Shown: piece by piece, positions 20,092-28,720 of the stretch
How positions within the stretch are numbered: the first letter of the stretch is position 1
Layout: every line of letters begins with the position of its first letter
Origin: Flavobacterium dankookense
GTDB lineage: Bacteria; Bacteroidota; Bacteroidia; Flavobacteriales; Flavobacteriaceae
Direction: 5' to 3'
Length of the DNA stretch: 64,000 nt
Assembly: GCF_004362665.1 (NCBI RefSeq)
Contig: NZ_SNXR01000019.1
Location: 62,001-126,000 of the forward strand
Notes under the pieces: model-generated
Database searches by the model: none
The model's input: the letters and a program-made list of their open reading frames with translations, nothing else
What the model was told of the DNA's origin: nothing
Program-made: the position numbers and the translations under genes

Positions 20092-20448
20092 TTAGTTTTT
20101 ATATCTTCTTTCTTTGATTTTTGCTTTTTTACCAGTAAGTTCTCTGAAGTAGTAAATTCTAGCTCTTCTAACTTTACCTCTTTGGTTCACTTCAACTTTT
20201 TGTAAAGCTGGCATGTTTACTGGAAAGATACGCTCAACTCCAACTGCACCAGACATTTTACGGATTGTGAAAGTTTCAGTTAATCCTGAACCTTTTCTTT
20301 GGATAACAACTCCTTTAAAAAACTGAGTTCTTGTTTTTTCACCCTCTTTAATTTCGTAGTAAACTGTGATAGTATCACCAGCACCGAACGCAGGGAAATC
20401 TTTTTTTGTTGACAATTCGTTATTAACGAAATCTACTAAATTTGCCAT
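20092..20448 (-). CDS. rplS: 50S ribosomal protein L19
   Basis: 118 residues. L19 sits at the interface of the 30S and 50S subunits. The motifs AGDTITVYYEIKEGEKTRTQFFKGVVIQRKGSGLTETFTIRK and GVERIFPVNMPALQKVEV are characteristic, as is the end RRARIYYFRELTGKKAKIKE. It follows trmD on the same strand but is separated from it by 130 bases with its own promoter-like element. Confidence 0.98.
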   Translation of the reverse strand: MANLVDFVNNELSTKKDFPAFGAGDTITVYYEIKEGEKTRTQFFKGVVIQRKGSGLTETFTIRKMSGAVGVERIFPVNMPALQKVEVNQRGKVRRARIYYFRELTGKKAKIKERRYKN

Positions 20449-20520
20449 TTTTATGATTATTATGGTTTAAAATCTGAGCAACATTCACGGTTTTCGCCAG
20501 AGGTTGGTCAAATGTGGGTG

Positions 20521-20528
20521 CAAAATTA
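20521..20528 (-). promoter_or_regulatory. Candidate -7 element (TAATTTTG) for rplS
   Basis: Read on the minus strand the sequence is TAATTTTGCACCC, a strong match to the Bacteroidota TAnnTTTG element and its usual GCACCC surroundings. It lies 73 bases before the L19 start codon. The upstream side is very AT-rich with repeated AATTATGAATTATG-like units. Confidence 0.5.
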
Positions 20529-20578
20529 ATTATAAATTATGAATTATGAATTATAAATTGAAGAATATTTTTAAAAAA

Positions 20579-21256
20579 CTATTCTTCAAGTAAATCAGGA
20601 CGACGATTTTTAGTATGTTCGTAGGCTTTGTCTTCGCGCCATTTTTCTATTTTGGCAAAATGTCCGCTAGTTAAAATTTCTGGAACTTTCCAACCTTTAT
20701 AATCTGCAGGTCTTGTGTAGATTGGTCCAGAAAGTAATCCGTCTTGAAAACTATCCGTCAAAGCCGAAGTTTCATCTGATAAAACACCTGGAATTAGTCT
20801 AATGATAGCATCACAGAAAACAATGGCACCAATTTCGCCACCAGAAAGAACATAATCACCAATAGAGATTTCTTTGGTTATTAAATGGTCGCGAACACGT
20901 TGATCCACACCTTTGTAATGTCCACAAAGAATGATGATATTTTCATACATAGAAGCTGTGTTTGCCATTTTCTGGTTTAAAGTTTCACCATCAGGTGACA
21001 TGTAAATTACTTCATCGTAGTTTCTTTGAGATTTTAAATGCGCAATACAATCATCGATTGGTTGAATATTCATTACCATTCCAGCTCCACCACCAAACGG
21101 ATAATCGTCAACCGATTTTTGTTTGTTGGTTGTGTAATCTCTTAAATTATGAAAATGAACTTCCACTAATCCTTTATCGATTGCACGTTTCATGATTGAA
21201 CCTTCAAAAGGACTTCGTAATAAATCGGGTAAAATGGTGATAATATCTATTCGCAT
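20579..21256 (-). CDS. trmD: tRNA (guanosine(37)-N1)-methyltransferase
   Basis: 225 residues. TrmD methylates G37 of tRNAs reading CNN/GNN-type codons and prevents +1 frameshifting. The trefoil-knot SAM site [22 protein letters not shown], the start [12 protein letters not shown] and [13 protein letters not shown] are diagnostic. The placement next to rplS is the usual one. It follows a SAM-dependent methyltransferase gene by 16 bases, which may be cotranscribed. Confidence 0.97.
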   Translation of the reverse strand: MRIDIITILPDLLRSPFEGSIMKRAIDKGLVEVHFHNLRDYTTNKQKSVDDYPFGGGAGMVMNIQPIDDCIAHLKSQRNYDEVIYMSPDGETLNQKMANTASMYENIIILCGHYKGVDQRVRDHLITKEISIGDYVLSGGEIGAIVFCDAIIRLIPGVLSDETSALTDSFQDGLLSGPIYTRPADYKGWKVPEILTSGHFAKIEKWREDKAYEHTKNRRPDLLEE

Positions 21257-21272
21257 TTGGCAAAGATAAGTT

Positions 21273-22073
21273 TTACTTTTTGGTTGCCAAAATAGAATAT
21301 ACCATTGGAATTTTATTTTCTAAATGTTTAATTCTGTATTTACTAGGTGCAAATTCTTCGGTTTCATTAAAACAATTATACGGAGAATAATCATATTCAT
21401 TAAATGAATTAATTTCTAAACCCGATTGTATTAAAGCATTTAAAATTTCACTCGTTGGATGGTTCCATGTAACTGTTTTCGATGAAATCTCGGAATTTCT
21501 ATCAGCATACGTTCCAGATTCGTCTTCAATAATTGGTTCTACATTAAAATAATTATAAAAAACTTCTTTGAAATCATTGTCAAACATCCAAACTACAGGA
21601 TGAAAATCAGCTATGATAAATTGACCTTTTGGATGTAAAAAGTGTGAAACGATTTTTGCCCATTTATCTAGATCAGGAAACCAACCAATTGTTCCATAAC
21701 TTGTAAAAACAATATCAAATTTTTCATTGATATAATCCATAGCATCATAGATATTGCAACAAACAAAATTGGCGTCAAGCTTTAATTTTGTTGCTATTTC
21801 AGTAGCTTTTTCAATAGCTTTATCCGATAAATCTAGTCCTGTAACGGTTGCTCCAAGTCGTGTTAATGACAAAGTATCTTGACCAAAATGACATTGCAAA
21901 TGCAAAATCTTTTTACCAGAAACATCGCCAAGAAGTTGTAATTCAATATCGTTTAACGTTGATTTTCCCTTCAGAAAACTTTCGTTATCATAAAATTCAG
22001 AGGTAATGTGAACGTCTGTTTTATTGTTCCAAGTTTGTTTGTTTAGTTCAATATAATTATCCGTATTTTTCAT
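21273..22073 (-). CDS. Class I SAM-dependent methyltransferase
   Basis: 266 residues. It begins [22 protein letters not shown] and has motif [30 protein letters not shown], followed by [17 protein letters not shown] and FHPVVWMF. This is the standard Rossmann-type methyltransferase, similar to small-molecule methylases of the UbiE/ubiquinone family. The substrate is unknown. It lies immediately upstream of trmD and divergent from the cyclophilin-FKBP gene. Confidence 0.85.
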   Translation of the reverse strand: MKNTDNYIELNKQTWNNKTDVHITSEFYDNESFLKGKSTLNDIELQLLGDVSGKKILHLQCHFGQDTLSLTRLGATVTGLDLSDKAIEKATEIATKLKLDANFVCCNIYDAMDYINEKFDIVFTSYGTIGWFPDLDKWAKIVSHFLHPKGQFIIADFHPVVWMFDNDFKEVFYNYFNVEPIIEDESGTYADRNSEISSKTVTWNHPTSEILNALIQSGLEINSFNEYDYSPYNCFNETEEFAPSKYRIKHLENKIPMVYSILATKK

Positions 22074-22139
22074 CGTGTTTAAATTGATTATTTAGCCAAA
22101 TGTACAGTTTTGGAAATAGTTTCTAATGAATTTTATTCG

Positions 22140-22147
22140 TAAATTTG
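22140..22147 (+). promoter_or_regulatory. Candidate -7 element (TAAATTTG) for the PPIase gene
   Basis: TAAATTTGCACC matches the Bacteroidota -7 consensus and its downstream GCACC. It lies 26 bases before the ATG. No perfectly spaced TTG was found upstream. Confidence 0.5.
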
Positions 22148-22172
22148 CACCAAAATTTTTTAAAAAAATACA

Positions 22173-23105
22173 ATGGAAAACGGAATATACGCAAAATTCA
22201 ACACCTCAAAAGGTTCAATTTTAGTAAAACTAACTCACGATTTAACTCCAGGAACAGTTGGTAACTTTGTTGGTTTAGCAGAAGGACAATTAGAAAATTC
22301 AGCTCGTCCGATGGGAAAGCAATATTACGACGGATTAAAATTCCACAGAGTAATTCCTGATTTTATGATTCAAGGTGGTTGTCCTCAAGGTATTGGAACT
22401 GGCGGACCAGGTTATAGTTTTGATGACGAATTTCATCCTTCGTTAAAACACGATAGACCAGGAGTTTTATCAATGGCAAATTCTGGACCAGCAAGTAACG
22501 GTTCTCAGTTTTTTATAACGCATGTTCCAACCAATTGGTTAGATAATAAGCATACTGTTTTTGGTCATGTTGTTGAAGGACAAGAAGTTGTTGATGCTGT
22601 AGCTCAAGGTGATGTTTTAGAAACTCTTGAAATTGTTAGAGTTGGTGAAGAAGCACAAAAATGGAATGCTATCGAAGCGTTTAGAACTTTTGAAGGTTCA
22701 CGATTAAAAAGAATTGAAGAGGCAAAAAAGCAAGCTGAAGAAGCCATGGAGAAGTTAGCTGCTGGTTTTGAAAAAACGGAAAGCGGATTGCGTTATAAAT
22801 TAATCCAAAATGGTAACGGAAAACAAGCTGAAAAAGGAAAAACAGTTTCAGTTCATTACACAGGACAATTAGATAATGGTAAAACTTTCGATTCATCGTA
22901 TCCTAGAAAAAAACCAATCGAATTTCCATTAGGAAAAGGTCATGTTATTGAAGGTTGGGATGAAGGTATTGCTCTTTTAAAAGTAGGCGATAAAGCTCGT
23001 TTTGTTATACCATCTTATTTAGCCTATGGTTCTGCAGGTGCTGGAGGTGTAATTCCACCAAATGCGACATTAATTTTTGATGTAGAATTGATGGATGTGA
23101 AGTAA
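22173..23105 (+). CDS. Dual-family peptidyl-prolyl isomerase: cyclophilin fused to FKBP
   Basis: 310 residues. Residues ~1-160 are a cyclophilin ([38 protein letters not shown]). A charged helical linker (~170-198, [20 protein letters not shown]) leads to an FKBP domain (~200-310, [66 protein letters not shown]). Both active sites look complete. There is no signal peptide, so it is a cytoplasmic folding enzyme. Fused immunophilins have been reported from flavobacteria and a few other microbes. It ends at a strong terminator (23134-23162). Confidence 0.93.
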   Translation: MENGIYAKFNTSKGSILVKLTHDLTPGTVGNFVGLAEGQLENSARPMGKQYYDGLKFHRVIPDFMIQGGCPQGIGTGGPGYSFDDEFHPSLKHDRPGVLSMANSGPASNGSQFFITHVPTNWLDNKHTVFGHVVEGQEVVDAVAQGDVLETLEIVRVGEEAQKWNAIEAFRTFEGSRLKRIEEAKKQAEEAMEKLAAGFEKTESGLRYKLIQNGNGKQAEKGKTVSVHYTGQLDNGKTFDSSYPRKKPIEFPLGKGHVIEGWDEGIALLKVGDKARFVIPSYLAYGSAGAGGVIPPNATLIFDVELMDVK

Positions 23106-23133
23106 TATTAAATATTCAAATATTAAATTTTAA

Positions 23134-23162
23134 ATATCCCAAAGCTGAACGGTTTGGGATAT
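23134..23162 (+). terminator. Terminator of the cyclophilin-FKBP gene
   Basis: Perfect stem ATATCCCAAA (23134-23143) / TTTGGGATAT (23153-23162) with a 9-nt loop and a T-tract after it. Confidence 0.85.
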
Positions 23163-23234
23163 TTTTATATATTTAATACAAGTGAAGAATAGGATAGAAG
23201 ATTAATCTTTTACTTAATTTTTACTTAATAAATC

Positions 23235-23264
23235 AACCCGATAGAACTTCTGTCGGGTTTTTTT
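23235..23264 (+). terminator. Second terminator-like hairpin before the cytochrome gene
   Basis: Stem AACCCGATAGA / TCTGTCGGGTT (with one G-T pair), followed by seven T. It lies 130 bases after the PPIase stop and 34 bases before the next start codon. No gene lies between it and the first terminator, so it may be a relic, a back-up terminator, or a leader hairpin. Confidence 0.6.
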
Positions 23265-23297
23265 ATAGTTTTACTTTAACTTAAAAACCAATAAATC

Positions 23298-23615
23298 ATG
23301 AAATTAAAAATTACTTTACTCTCGATTTTATCTCTAATAATTTATTCCTGTGCTACAAAATCAAGTGTTCCAACAGAAGTGGCTAAAAAAGAAGAACCAA
23401 AAGTTATGGTTTTTGCGACAATTCTGGATACTGAATTAACCGAGGGTAAAATGTTGTATGAAAACAATTGTAATAAATGTCACGAATTATTTGAACCTAA
23501 ACGTTTCACTGCTTCTCAATGGTCACCAATAGTATATCGAATGCAAAAAGAAGCAGGTATTACAGATGTTGATAGAGAAAAAATTTATAAATATTTAACA
23601 GCTAATTCTCAATAA
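23298..23615 (+). CDS. Small c-type cytochrome lipoprotein
   Basis: 105 residues. MKLKITLLSILSLIIYSC is a lipoprotein signal with a C after IYS. The mature part has one haem-binding CNKCH (in NNCNKCHELFEP) and a Met (PIVYRMQKEAG) that may be the distal ligand. The family is small outer-layer cytochromes (cytochrome c-like domain). It probably carries an electron in the periplasm, membrane-anchored. The partner enzyme is not nearby. Confidence 0.82.
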   Translation: MKLKITLLSILSLIIYSCATKSSVPTEVAKKEEPKVMVFATILDTELTEGKMLYENNCNKCHELFEPKRFTASQWSPIVYRMQKEAGITDVDREKIYKYLTANSQ

Positions 23616-23631
23616 ACAGCATAATTAGTTT

Positions 23632-24906
23632 TTAAACACTAAATCCATTTGGTAAAACGGCACCTTTTTTAACTACAATAATTCCGTCTTTTACAGTATA
23701 TAAATCAGTATTTGTATCCTCTAAATGCTTGCCGCCATTGAGTCGAACATCATTTCCAATTCTACAATTTTTATCAACGATGGTATTGCTAATAAAACAA
23801 CGTTCGCCAATACCAATATTAATAATTCCATGTTCAACATTCGTTCTGATTTCTTCTAGATTTTGATAATAATCATTACCCATAAGATAAGAGTCAATGA
23901 TAGTTGAACCAAAACCAATTCTACTTCTAATTCCAACCACCGAATGTTCTACCGTAACACCATTTATGATACAACCTTCAGCTATAACTGATTTATCAAT
24001 AGTGGAAGCACCAGTAATTTTTGATGGTGGCAAAACCCTTGCACGAGTGTAAATTTTACTCGAATTATCAAATAAATTGAATTTTGGAATGTCATCTGTC
24101 AAACCTAAATTAGCTTCAAAAAACGAATCGATGTTCCCAATATCAGTCCAATATCCTTCATATTGATAGCTCAATATTTTTTGTTTTCCAATGGCTTGCG
24201 GAATAATTTCTTTACCAAAATCTTTCGTTTCTTGATTTTTCATCAATTCCACCAACAAATCCCGATTGAAGATATAAATTCCCATCGATGCTAAATAGTG
24301 TTTGCCTTCCGCTTTGGATTCTTCACTAACTTCCGATGTCCATTGTGGCAACAAATCAGCTTTTGGTTTTTCTATAAACGAAGTAATAAAATTTTCCGTA
24401 TCGGTTTTCAAAATTCCAAATTCTGGAGCTTCTTTTGCCGTTACAGGCAATGTAGCGATAGAAATCGAAGCGCCAGAATCATGATGCGCTTTAATCATTT
24501 CATTAAAATCCATTTGATATAATTGATCGCCCGAAAGTATCAAAGCATAATCAAAATCATGGTTTAAAAAATGCGTCATACATTGTCGAACGGCATCGGC
24601 AGTTCCTTGAAACCACGTTGGATTATCTGGCGTTTGTTCAGCAGCTAGAATGTCCACAAAAGCCGTACTGAAATGGCTAAAATGATAAGTGTTTTTAATG
24701 TGTTGGTTCAGCGAAGCCGAGTTAAATTGCGTCAAAACAAACATACGTTTGATATCTGAATTAATACAATTAGAAATCGGAATGTCAACCAAACGGTATT
24801 TTCCAGCAATGGGAACAGCTGGTTTCGAACGACTTTCTGTCAATGGTGCCAATCTTGAACCTTGTCCGCCACCAAGAATAATGGCTAATGTTGATTTATT
24901 TATCAT
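23632..24906 (-). CDS. glgC: Glucose-1-phosphate adenylyltransferase
   Basis: 424 residues. It forms ADP-glucose from glucose-1-phosphate and ATP, the committed step to glycogen. The N-terminus IILGGGQGSRLAPLTESRSKPAVPIAGKYRLVDIPISNC is the nucleotidyltransferase signature, with GTADAVRQ and DQLYQMDFNEMI, FIEKP and the C-terminal left-handed beta-helix (GASTIDKSVIAEGCIINGVTVEHSVVGIRSRIG). It is encoded downstream of glgA on the same strand with a 499-base spacer holding two repeat structures. Confidence 0.97.
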   Translation of the reverse strand: MINKSTLAIILGGGQGSRLAPLTESRSKPAVPIAGKYRLVDIPISNCINSDIKRMFVLTQFNSASLNQHIKNTYHFSHFSTAFVDILAAEQTPDNPTWFQGTADAVRQCMTHFLNHDFDYALILSGDQLYQMDFNEMIKAHHDSGASISIATLPVTAKEAPEFGILKTDTENFITSFIEKPKADLLPQWTSEVSEESKAEGKHYLASMGIYIFNRDLLVELMKNQETKDFGKEIIPQAIGKQKILSYQYEGYWTDIGNIDSFFEANLGLTDDIPKFNLFDNSSKIYTRARVLPPSKITGASTIDKSVIAEGCIINGVTVEHSVVGIRSRIGFGSTIIDSYLMGNDYYQNLEEIRTNVEHGIINIGIGERCFISNTIVDKNCRIGNDVRLNGGKHLEDTNTDLYTVKDGIIVVKKGAVLPNGFSV

Positions 24907-24967
24907 TTTCTATGTCATTATGAGGAACTAAAAAAACCATCCTCTTTATTATTTTTATTATTTTTTT

Positions 24968-25067
24968 TGGGCAACTATTCCGCCTTCCACTCCCGCTTTT
25001 TTATCTTTTCTAAAAAAAGAAAAGATAAAAAGAGCTCCGTTCAAGTCGGGTTGCGGTCGGTAGTCTT
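24968..25067. repeat. Palindromic intergenic element, higher in GC than its flanks
   Basis: This ~100-base stretch between glgA and glgC is noticeably more GC-rich than the A/T sequence on both sides. It contains a 14-bp perfect inverted repeat (24998-25011 and 25018-25031, TTTTTATCTTTTCT / AGAAAAGATAAAAA) with a 6-base spacer, flanked by CCGCCTTCCACTCCCGC on one side and CAAGTCGGGTTGCGGTCGG on the other. It resembles the interspersed palindromic elements seen in flavobacterial intergenic regions. Only one copy is in the window, so this identity is inferred. Confidence 0.4.
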
Positions 25068-25119
25068 AAACTAAAATGGTCATTCATTCATAAATCAACA
25101 CTCTTTAATCAAAAATTTG

Positions 25120-25352
25120 TACTATTTATTAGTATATTTTGTACTATTTATTAATATATTTTCTACTATTTATTAAACAATTTATACTATTTATTAATGT
25201 ATTTTGTACTATTTATTAAACAATTTACACTATTTATTAATATATTTTGTACTAATTATTAAACAATTTATAGTATTTATTAAACAATTTATATCAATTA
25301 TTAATCAATATGTACTATTTAAACTTAAATTTACCCTATTTATTATTGTATT
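25120..25352. repeat. Degenerate tandem array of about eleven 21-22 bp units
   Basis: The unit is approximately TACTATTTATTA followed by either ATATATTTTG or AACAATTTA. Eleven copies can be lined up without gaps between them; units 1-9 are clear and 10-11 are weak. The period of two helical turns puts the shared TACTATTTATTA on one face of the DNA. It occupies most of the glgA-glgC spacer. The open frame of 62 residues that crosses it is Ile/Leu/Phe-rich and is taken to be an effect of the repeat. The role (protein binding, recombination, regulation of glgC) is unknown. Confidence 0.85.
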
Positions 25353-25405
25353 CTTACTTTCTTTTGTATTCTTAGTAGGCAGTCATAAATAATTCCTCTT
25401 CAAAC

Positions 25406-26632
25406 TCAAGCTTTTTCTTTTTCAAATCTATTGATTACTTCTTCATAATAATTGAAAGTGGTTTTAGCGATGGATTCCCAGCTGAATTTTTCTAAAACTC
25501 TTTGTCTTCCAGCTTTTCCCATTGCGTTAGCCAAAGCTTCATCAGCTAATAAACTATTTATTTTTTCAGCAAAATTTCTCTGAAATGCCTCTGGATTTTT
25601 TGGATTAAAATCAGTTCGAGATATACTTTCCAACGGAATTAAATATCCCGTTTCATTCTCAACAATGATTTCTGGAATGCCGCCAACAGCACTTCCAACC
25701 ACTGGAGTTTCACACGACATCGCTTCGAGATTGATAATCCCAAACGGTTCATATAGCGATGGACAAGCAAAAACGCGCGCATGACTATACAATACTTTTA
25801 TTTTTTCTCTTGGCAACATTTCCGAAATCAAGATGACTCCATCACGATTTGATTTTAGTTTCGAAATTAATTCTTCTGTTTCTGCTGCAATTTCTGGTGT
25901 GTCTGGCGCACCAGCACAAAGTACAATTTGACAGTTTTTGTCGAAATATTGTGCCGCTTCAATGAGTTGAGAAATTCCTTTTTGACGTGTAATTCTGCCA
26001 ACGAAAAGTACAAACGGAATATCGGGATTTATTCCTAATTCGACTAATAAATTATTATCAAACGTTGGTTTATAAAACTCAGGATCAATACCGTTGTGAA
26101 TTACCGTAACTTTTTCGGGCGAAACGCCATAGGCTTCAACAACATCGGTTTTCATTTGTTCGCTTACGGCAATAATTCCGTCGGCGGTATTGTATGCATG
26201 GTGTTCAATCCATCTTGAAAGGAAATATCCGTTGCCGAGTTGTTCTACTTTCCATGGTCGATGCGTTTCTAAACTATGTGTTGTTAAAATTAACGGCGAT
26301 TGTAATAACTCTCTTGAAAATATTCCAGCCAAATTCGTGTACCAAGTATGACAATGAATAACATCAGCGTCCAATGTATGTTGCGACATTTCTACATTTC
26401 GGCTCAAGTTCTGAAACATTTTAATGTGCGGATTATTTTCGTCATTCATTACGTTCAGCGAAGGTTGAATTCCTAACACATTGAGTTGTTCTGTTAGTTC
26501 TTTTTGATTACCAAAACAGCGAACTTCTACTTGGGCAAGTTTCTTTAATTCGTGGCTTAAAAAATCGATGTGAACACCTGCGCCACCATAAATATTAGGC
26601 GGAAATTCATTGGTGAAAAGAGCTATTTTCAT
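25406..26632 (-). CDS. glgA: Glycogen synthase, GT4 type
   Basis: 408 residues. It extends alpha-1,4-glucan from a nucleotide-glucose donor. The sequence is of the GT4 fold: MKIALFTNEFPPNIYGGAGVHIDFL, VIHCHTWYTN, VTVIHNGIDPEFY, FVGRITRQKGISQL and EPFGIINLEAMSCETPVVGSAVGGIPEI with the E-x7-E catalytic pair. The length and the GT4 pattern differ from the 470-residue GT5 GlgA of enteric bacteria. Together with glgC downstream it forms the glycogen synthesis pair; no branching enzyme is in the window. Confidence 0.92.
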   Translation of the reverse strand: MKIALFTNEFPPNIYGGAGVHIDFLSHELKKLAQVEVRCFGNQKELTEQLNVLGIQPSLNVMNDENNPHIKMFQNLSRNVEMSQHTLDADVIHCHTWYTNLAGIFSRELLQSPLILTTHSLETHRPWKVEQLGNGYFLSRWIEHHAYNTADGIIAVSEQMKTDVVEAYGVSPEKVTVIHNGIDPEFYKPTFDNNLLVELGINPDIPFVLFVGRITRQKGISQLIEAAQYFDKNCQIVLCAGAPDTPEIAAETEELISKLKSNRDGVILISEMLPREKIKVLYSHARVFACPSLYEPFGIINLEAMSCETPVVGSAVGGIPEIIVENETGYLIPLESISRTDFNPKNPEAFQRNFAEKINSLLADEALANAMGKAGRQRVLEKFSWESIAKTTFNYYEEVINRFEKEKA

Positions 26633-26741
26633 AAAAATACATTTAATTGATTTTCACATAATGAAAATAAAACTTAAAAGTATAAAATATTATCAACTTT
26701 TGCACATGTATAATAAATATAAACCGAGATATTTACTAAAT

Positions 26742-26781
26742 AAAAACCCGAAGCACTTTTTGATGAGTGCTTCGGGTTTTT
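26742..26781 (-). terminator. Strong terminator of the alpha/beta hydrolase gene
   Basis: A 16-bp stem, AAAAACCCGAAGCACT (26742-26757) / AGTGCTTCGGGTTTTT (26766-26781) with an 8-nt loop. It works on both strands in principle; it lies 17 bases after the hydrolase stop. Confidence 0.9.
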
Positions 26782-26797
26782 ATTATTGCTTTTTGAA

Positions 26798-27691
26798 TTA
26801 TGAATTTAGAAACTCAATTAAATCTTTATTCAATCTTTCTCTTTCGGTATAGAACAATCCGTGTGGCGCTTCTTCATAAACTAGGAATGTATTATTTTGT
26901 ATCATTTTGGTCGATTTCTCGGAAGAAACTTCAATAGCAACTATATTGTCTTCATCACCATGAATGATTAAAGTAGGTACATTTACAGTAGCCATTTCAT
27001 TGCGAAAATCGGTGGTTGAAAATGCTTTTGCGCACTCAAGAGTTGCATGTGGTGAAGCAAAAGAGCATAACATTTTAAAATAGTCCAGCAATGACGAACT
27101 CATTGGGTTATTAATCAAACTAACGCCAAAAAATGACTTCCCAAAATCATTTAGAAATCCAATTCTATCTTTTTTAATTGCATTGGCTGTTTCTTCATTT
27201 TTTTCGGGAGTTGTTCCGTCTGGATTATTTTCTGTTCTCAACCTAAATGGTGTTATTGAGGAAATTAAAACAGCTTTTGAAACATTTTTTCCGCCATATC
27301 TACTGAAATATCTAACGACTTCGCCTCCGCCCATTGAAAATCCCACAAGCGTAATATCGCTTAATTCTAATTGTACAATGATAGCTTTTAAATCATCAGT
27401 TAGTGTGTCATAATTGTAACCATTCCATGGTTGTGATGATTTTCCAAAACCACGACGATCATAAGTAATAACTCTAAATCCGCTATTGACTAACTCTTCG
27501 ACTTGATATTCCCACATTTCATTAGAAAGCGGCCAACCATGAATAAGAATAACGGGTTTTCCATAGCCATAATCTTTAACATACAATCTCACGTTTGGAG
27601 CCGTTTCAATAAATTTATCGGATGAGTTTTCTAAAATTAAATAATTCTCCTCGTTTACTTTGGAATAATTTTCTACTTGATTTTCGTTCAT
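26798..27691 (-). CDS. Alpha/beta hydrolase (chloroperoxidase/esterase-like)
   Basis: 297 residues. An alpha/beta-hydrolase fold with oxyanion region HGWPLSNEMWEYQ, nucleophile LVGFSMGGGEVVRYF, acid IIHGDEDNIV and the His in EEAPHGLFYTE. This pattern is that of the non-haem chloroperoxidase/arylesterase group. There is an extra ~25 residue N-terminus (NENQVENYSKVNEENYLILEN) without a signal peptide. Substrate unknown. Monocistronic, with terminator at 26742-26781. Confidence 0.85.
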   Translation of the reverse strand: MNENQVENYSKVNEENYLILENSSDKFIETAPNVRLYVKDYGYGKPVILIHGWPLSNEMWEYQVEELVNSGFRVITYDRRGFGKSSQPWNGYNYDTLTDDLKAIIVQLELSDITLVGFSMGGGEVVRYFSRYGGKNVSKAVLISSITPFRLRTENNPDGTTPEKNEETANAIKKDRIGFLNDFGKSFFGVSLINNPMSSSLLDYFKMLCSFASPHATLECAKAFSTTDFRNEMATVNVPTLIIHGDEDNIVAIEVSSEKSTKMIQNNTFLVYEEAPHGLFYTERERLNKDLIEFLNS

Positions 27692-27775
27692 GACTTTTTT
27701 TTATGTTTGATTATAAAATTAATCATCTGACAAAAAAAAAGGTTATAGAATTTAATAGTATGTTTTTATAATTCA

Positions 27776-27783
27776 TAGGTTTG
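27776..27783 (+). promoter_or_regulatory. Candidate -7 element (TAGGTTTG) for csaA
   Basis: Matches TAnnTTTG and lies 27 bases before the ATG of the csaA-like gene. The -33 side is not convincing. Confidence 0.35.
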
Positions 27784-27809
27784 TTATTAGGATAAAACCA
27801 ATATGAAAC

Positions 27810-28145
27810 ATGGAAATTAATTGGAATGATTTTGAAAAAGTTGAAATGCGAATAGGAACTATTCTTGAAGTTAACGATTTCCCCGAAGCTAGAAAACCTG
27901 CTTTTCAGTTGTTGATTGATTTTGGTTCGGCAATTGGAATAAAAAAATCTTCAGCACAAATAACGAAACGATATACTAAAGAAGAATTGGTTGGGAAACA
28001 AATTGTAGCCGTTGTCAATTTTCCAAGAAAACAAATTGGCACTTTTATGAGTGAATGCTTGGTTCTTGGTTCTGTTGGAGATGATAATGATATTGTTTTA
28101 TTGACTTCGGATATTGAAGTTGAAAATGGATTGAGAATAGGTTGA
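27810..28145 (+). CDS. csaA: CsaA-like tRNA-binding protein
   Basis: 111 residues, essentially one tRNA-binding OB fold: FEKVEMRIGTILEVNDFPEARKPAF, IGIKKSSAQITKRYTKEELVGKQIVAVVNFPRKQIG and CLVLGS. This is the standard CsaA sequence; CsaA was first described as an export-related chaperone and binds tRNA. Cytoplasmic dimer. It is convergent with the HTH gene that follows 6 bases away on the other strand. Confidence 0.9.
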   Translation: MEINWNDFEKVEMRIGTILEVNDFPEARKPAFQLLIDFGSAIGIKKSSAQITKRYTKEELVGKQIVAVVNFPRKQIGTFMSECLVLGSVGDDNDIVLLTSDIEVENGLRIG

Positions 28146-28151
28146 AAATTC

Positions 28152-28514
28152 TTAAATTTTTTTAATTTTTTTTAGTTGAGTTTTTAAAACTGAATTTTCT
28201 TTTTCAAGTTTAGCATTATATTTTAGGATCAAGTCAAAAGCATTCTGGGGAATGTTTACATATTGAATAGTAATCGAATTATCACTAAATGTTGAATTTT
28301 CATTTTTAGAACAACTAGAGTTGTCGATTTCTTTTATTTCTTCAACGGCAACTTCAAGTATTTTTGCTAAACGAAACCATTCTTCATCACTTATCGGAGA
28401 CAAACCTCTTTCTTTTTTAGAATATGTAGTTTGTTCCATAGCCATTTTATTTGCTACTTGTTTTTGAGTTAATCCTTTGTTTTTTCGGAGATTTATCAAT
28501 TTTTCGAATTTCAT
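28152..28514 (-). CDS. XRE-type HTH regulator, candidate repressor of the bacteriocin-like locus
   Basis: 120 residues from the start MKFEKLINLRKNKGLTQKQVANK; a start 33 bases upstream (28547) adds an implausible N-terminus. The N-terminal HTH_3 (KLINLRKNKGLTQKQVANKMAMEQTTYSKKERG) occupies residues 1-60. The C-terminal 60 residues end in a basic coiled coil (LILKYNAKLEKENSVLKTQL), suggesting a dimer. It is divergent from the C39/VKOR gene across 206 bases. That makes it a natural local regulator, but this is inferred from position. Confidence 0.85.
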   Translation of the reverse strand: MKFEKLINLRKNKGLTQKQVANKMAMEQTTYSKKERGLSPISDEEWFRLAKILEVAVEEIKEIDNSSCSKNENSTFSDNSITIQYVNIPQNAFDLILKYNAKLEKENSVLKTQLKKIKKI

Positions 28515-28720
28515 ACTAATAGAGTTACAAAAACCAAATTTAAACAAATTTCTTACATTAAAAATAGTCGCATAAATTTTTCCTAAAATATCCTAAACAA
28601 AACTAAACTGTTTGAAAATAATATTTGAAATTTGTAAAACATCAAGGTTTGTTGACTTTTTATTGTTCTACACTTAACATAGATAGTCAAAAATGATATA
28701 CATAGATTTCAAGAAAATAA

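Noticed and set aside
20005..20205. 66-residue ORF on the + strand over the rplS end
   Set aside because: Runs through the terminator and antisense to L19.
25120..25352. CRISPR array
   Set aside because: Units are contiguous and 21-22 bp without unique spacers, and there are no cas genes.
25204..25392. 62-residue ORF over the repeat array
   Set aside because: It follows the repeat period, is almost only Ile, Leu, Phe and Tyr, and has no start context. It is an effect of the AT-rich repeats.
26610..26852. 80-residue ORF between glgA and the hydrolase
   Set aside because: Crosses the strong terminator and both gene ends; low-complexity sequence.
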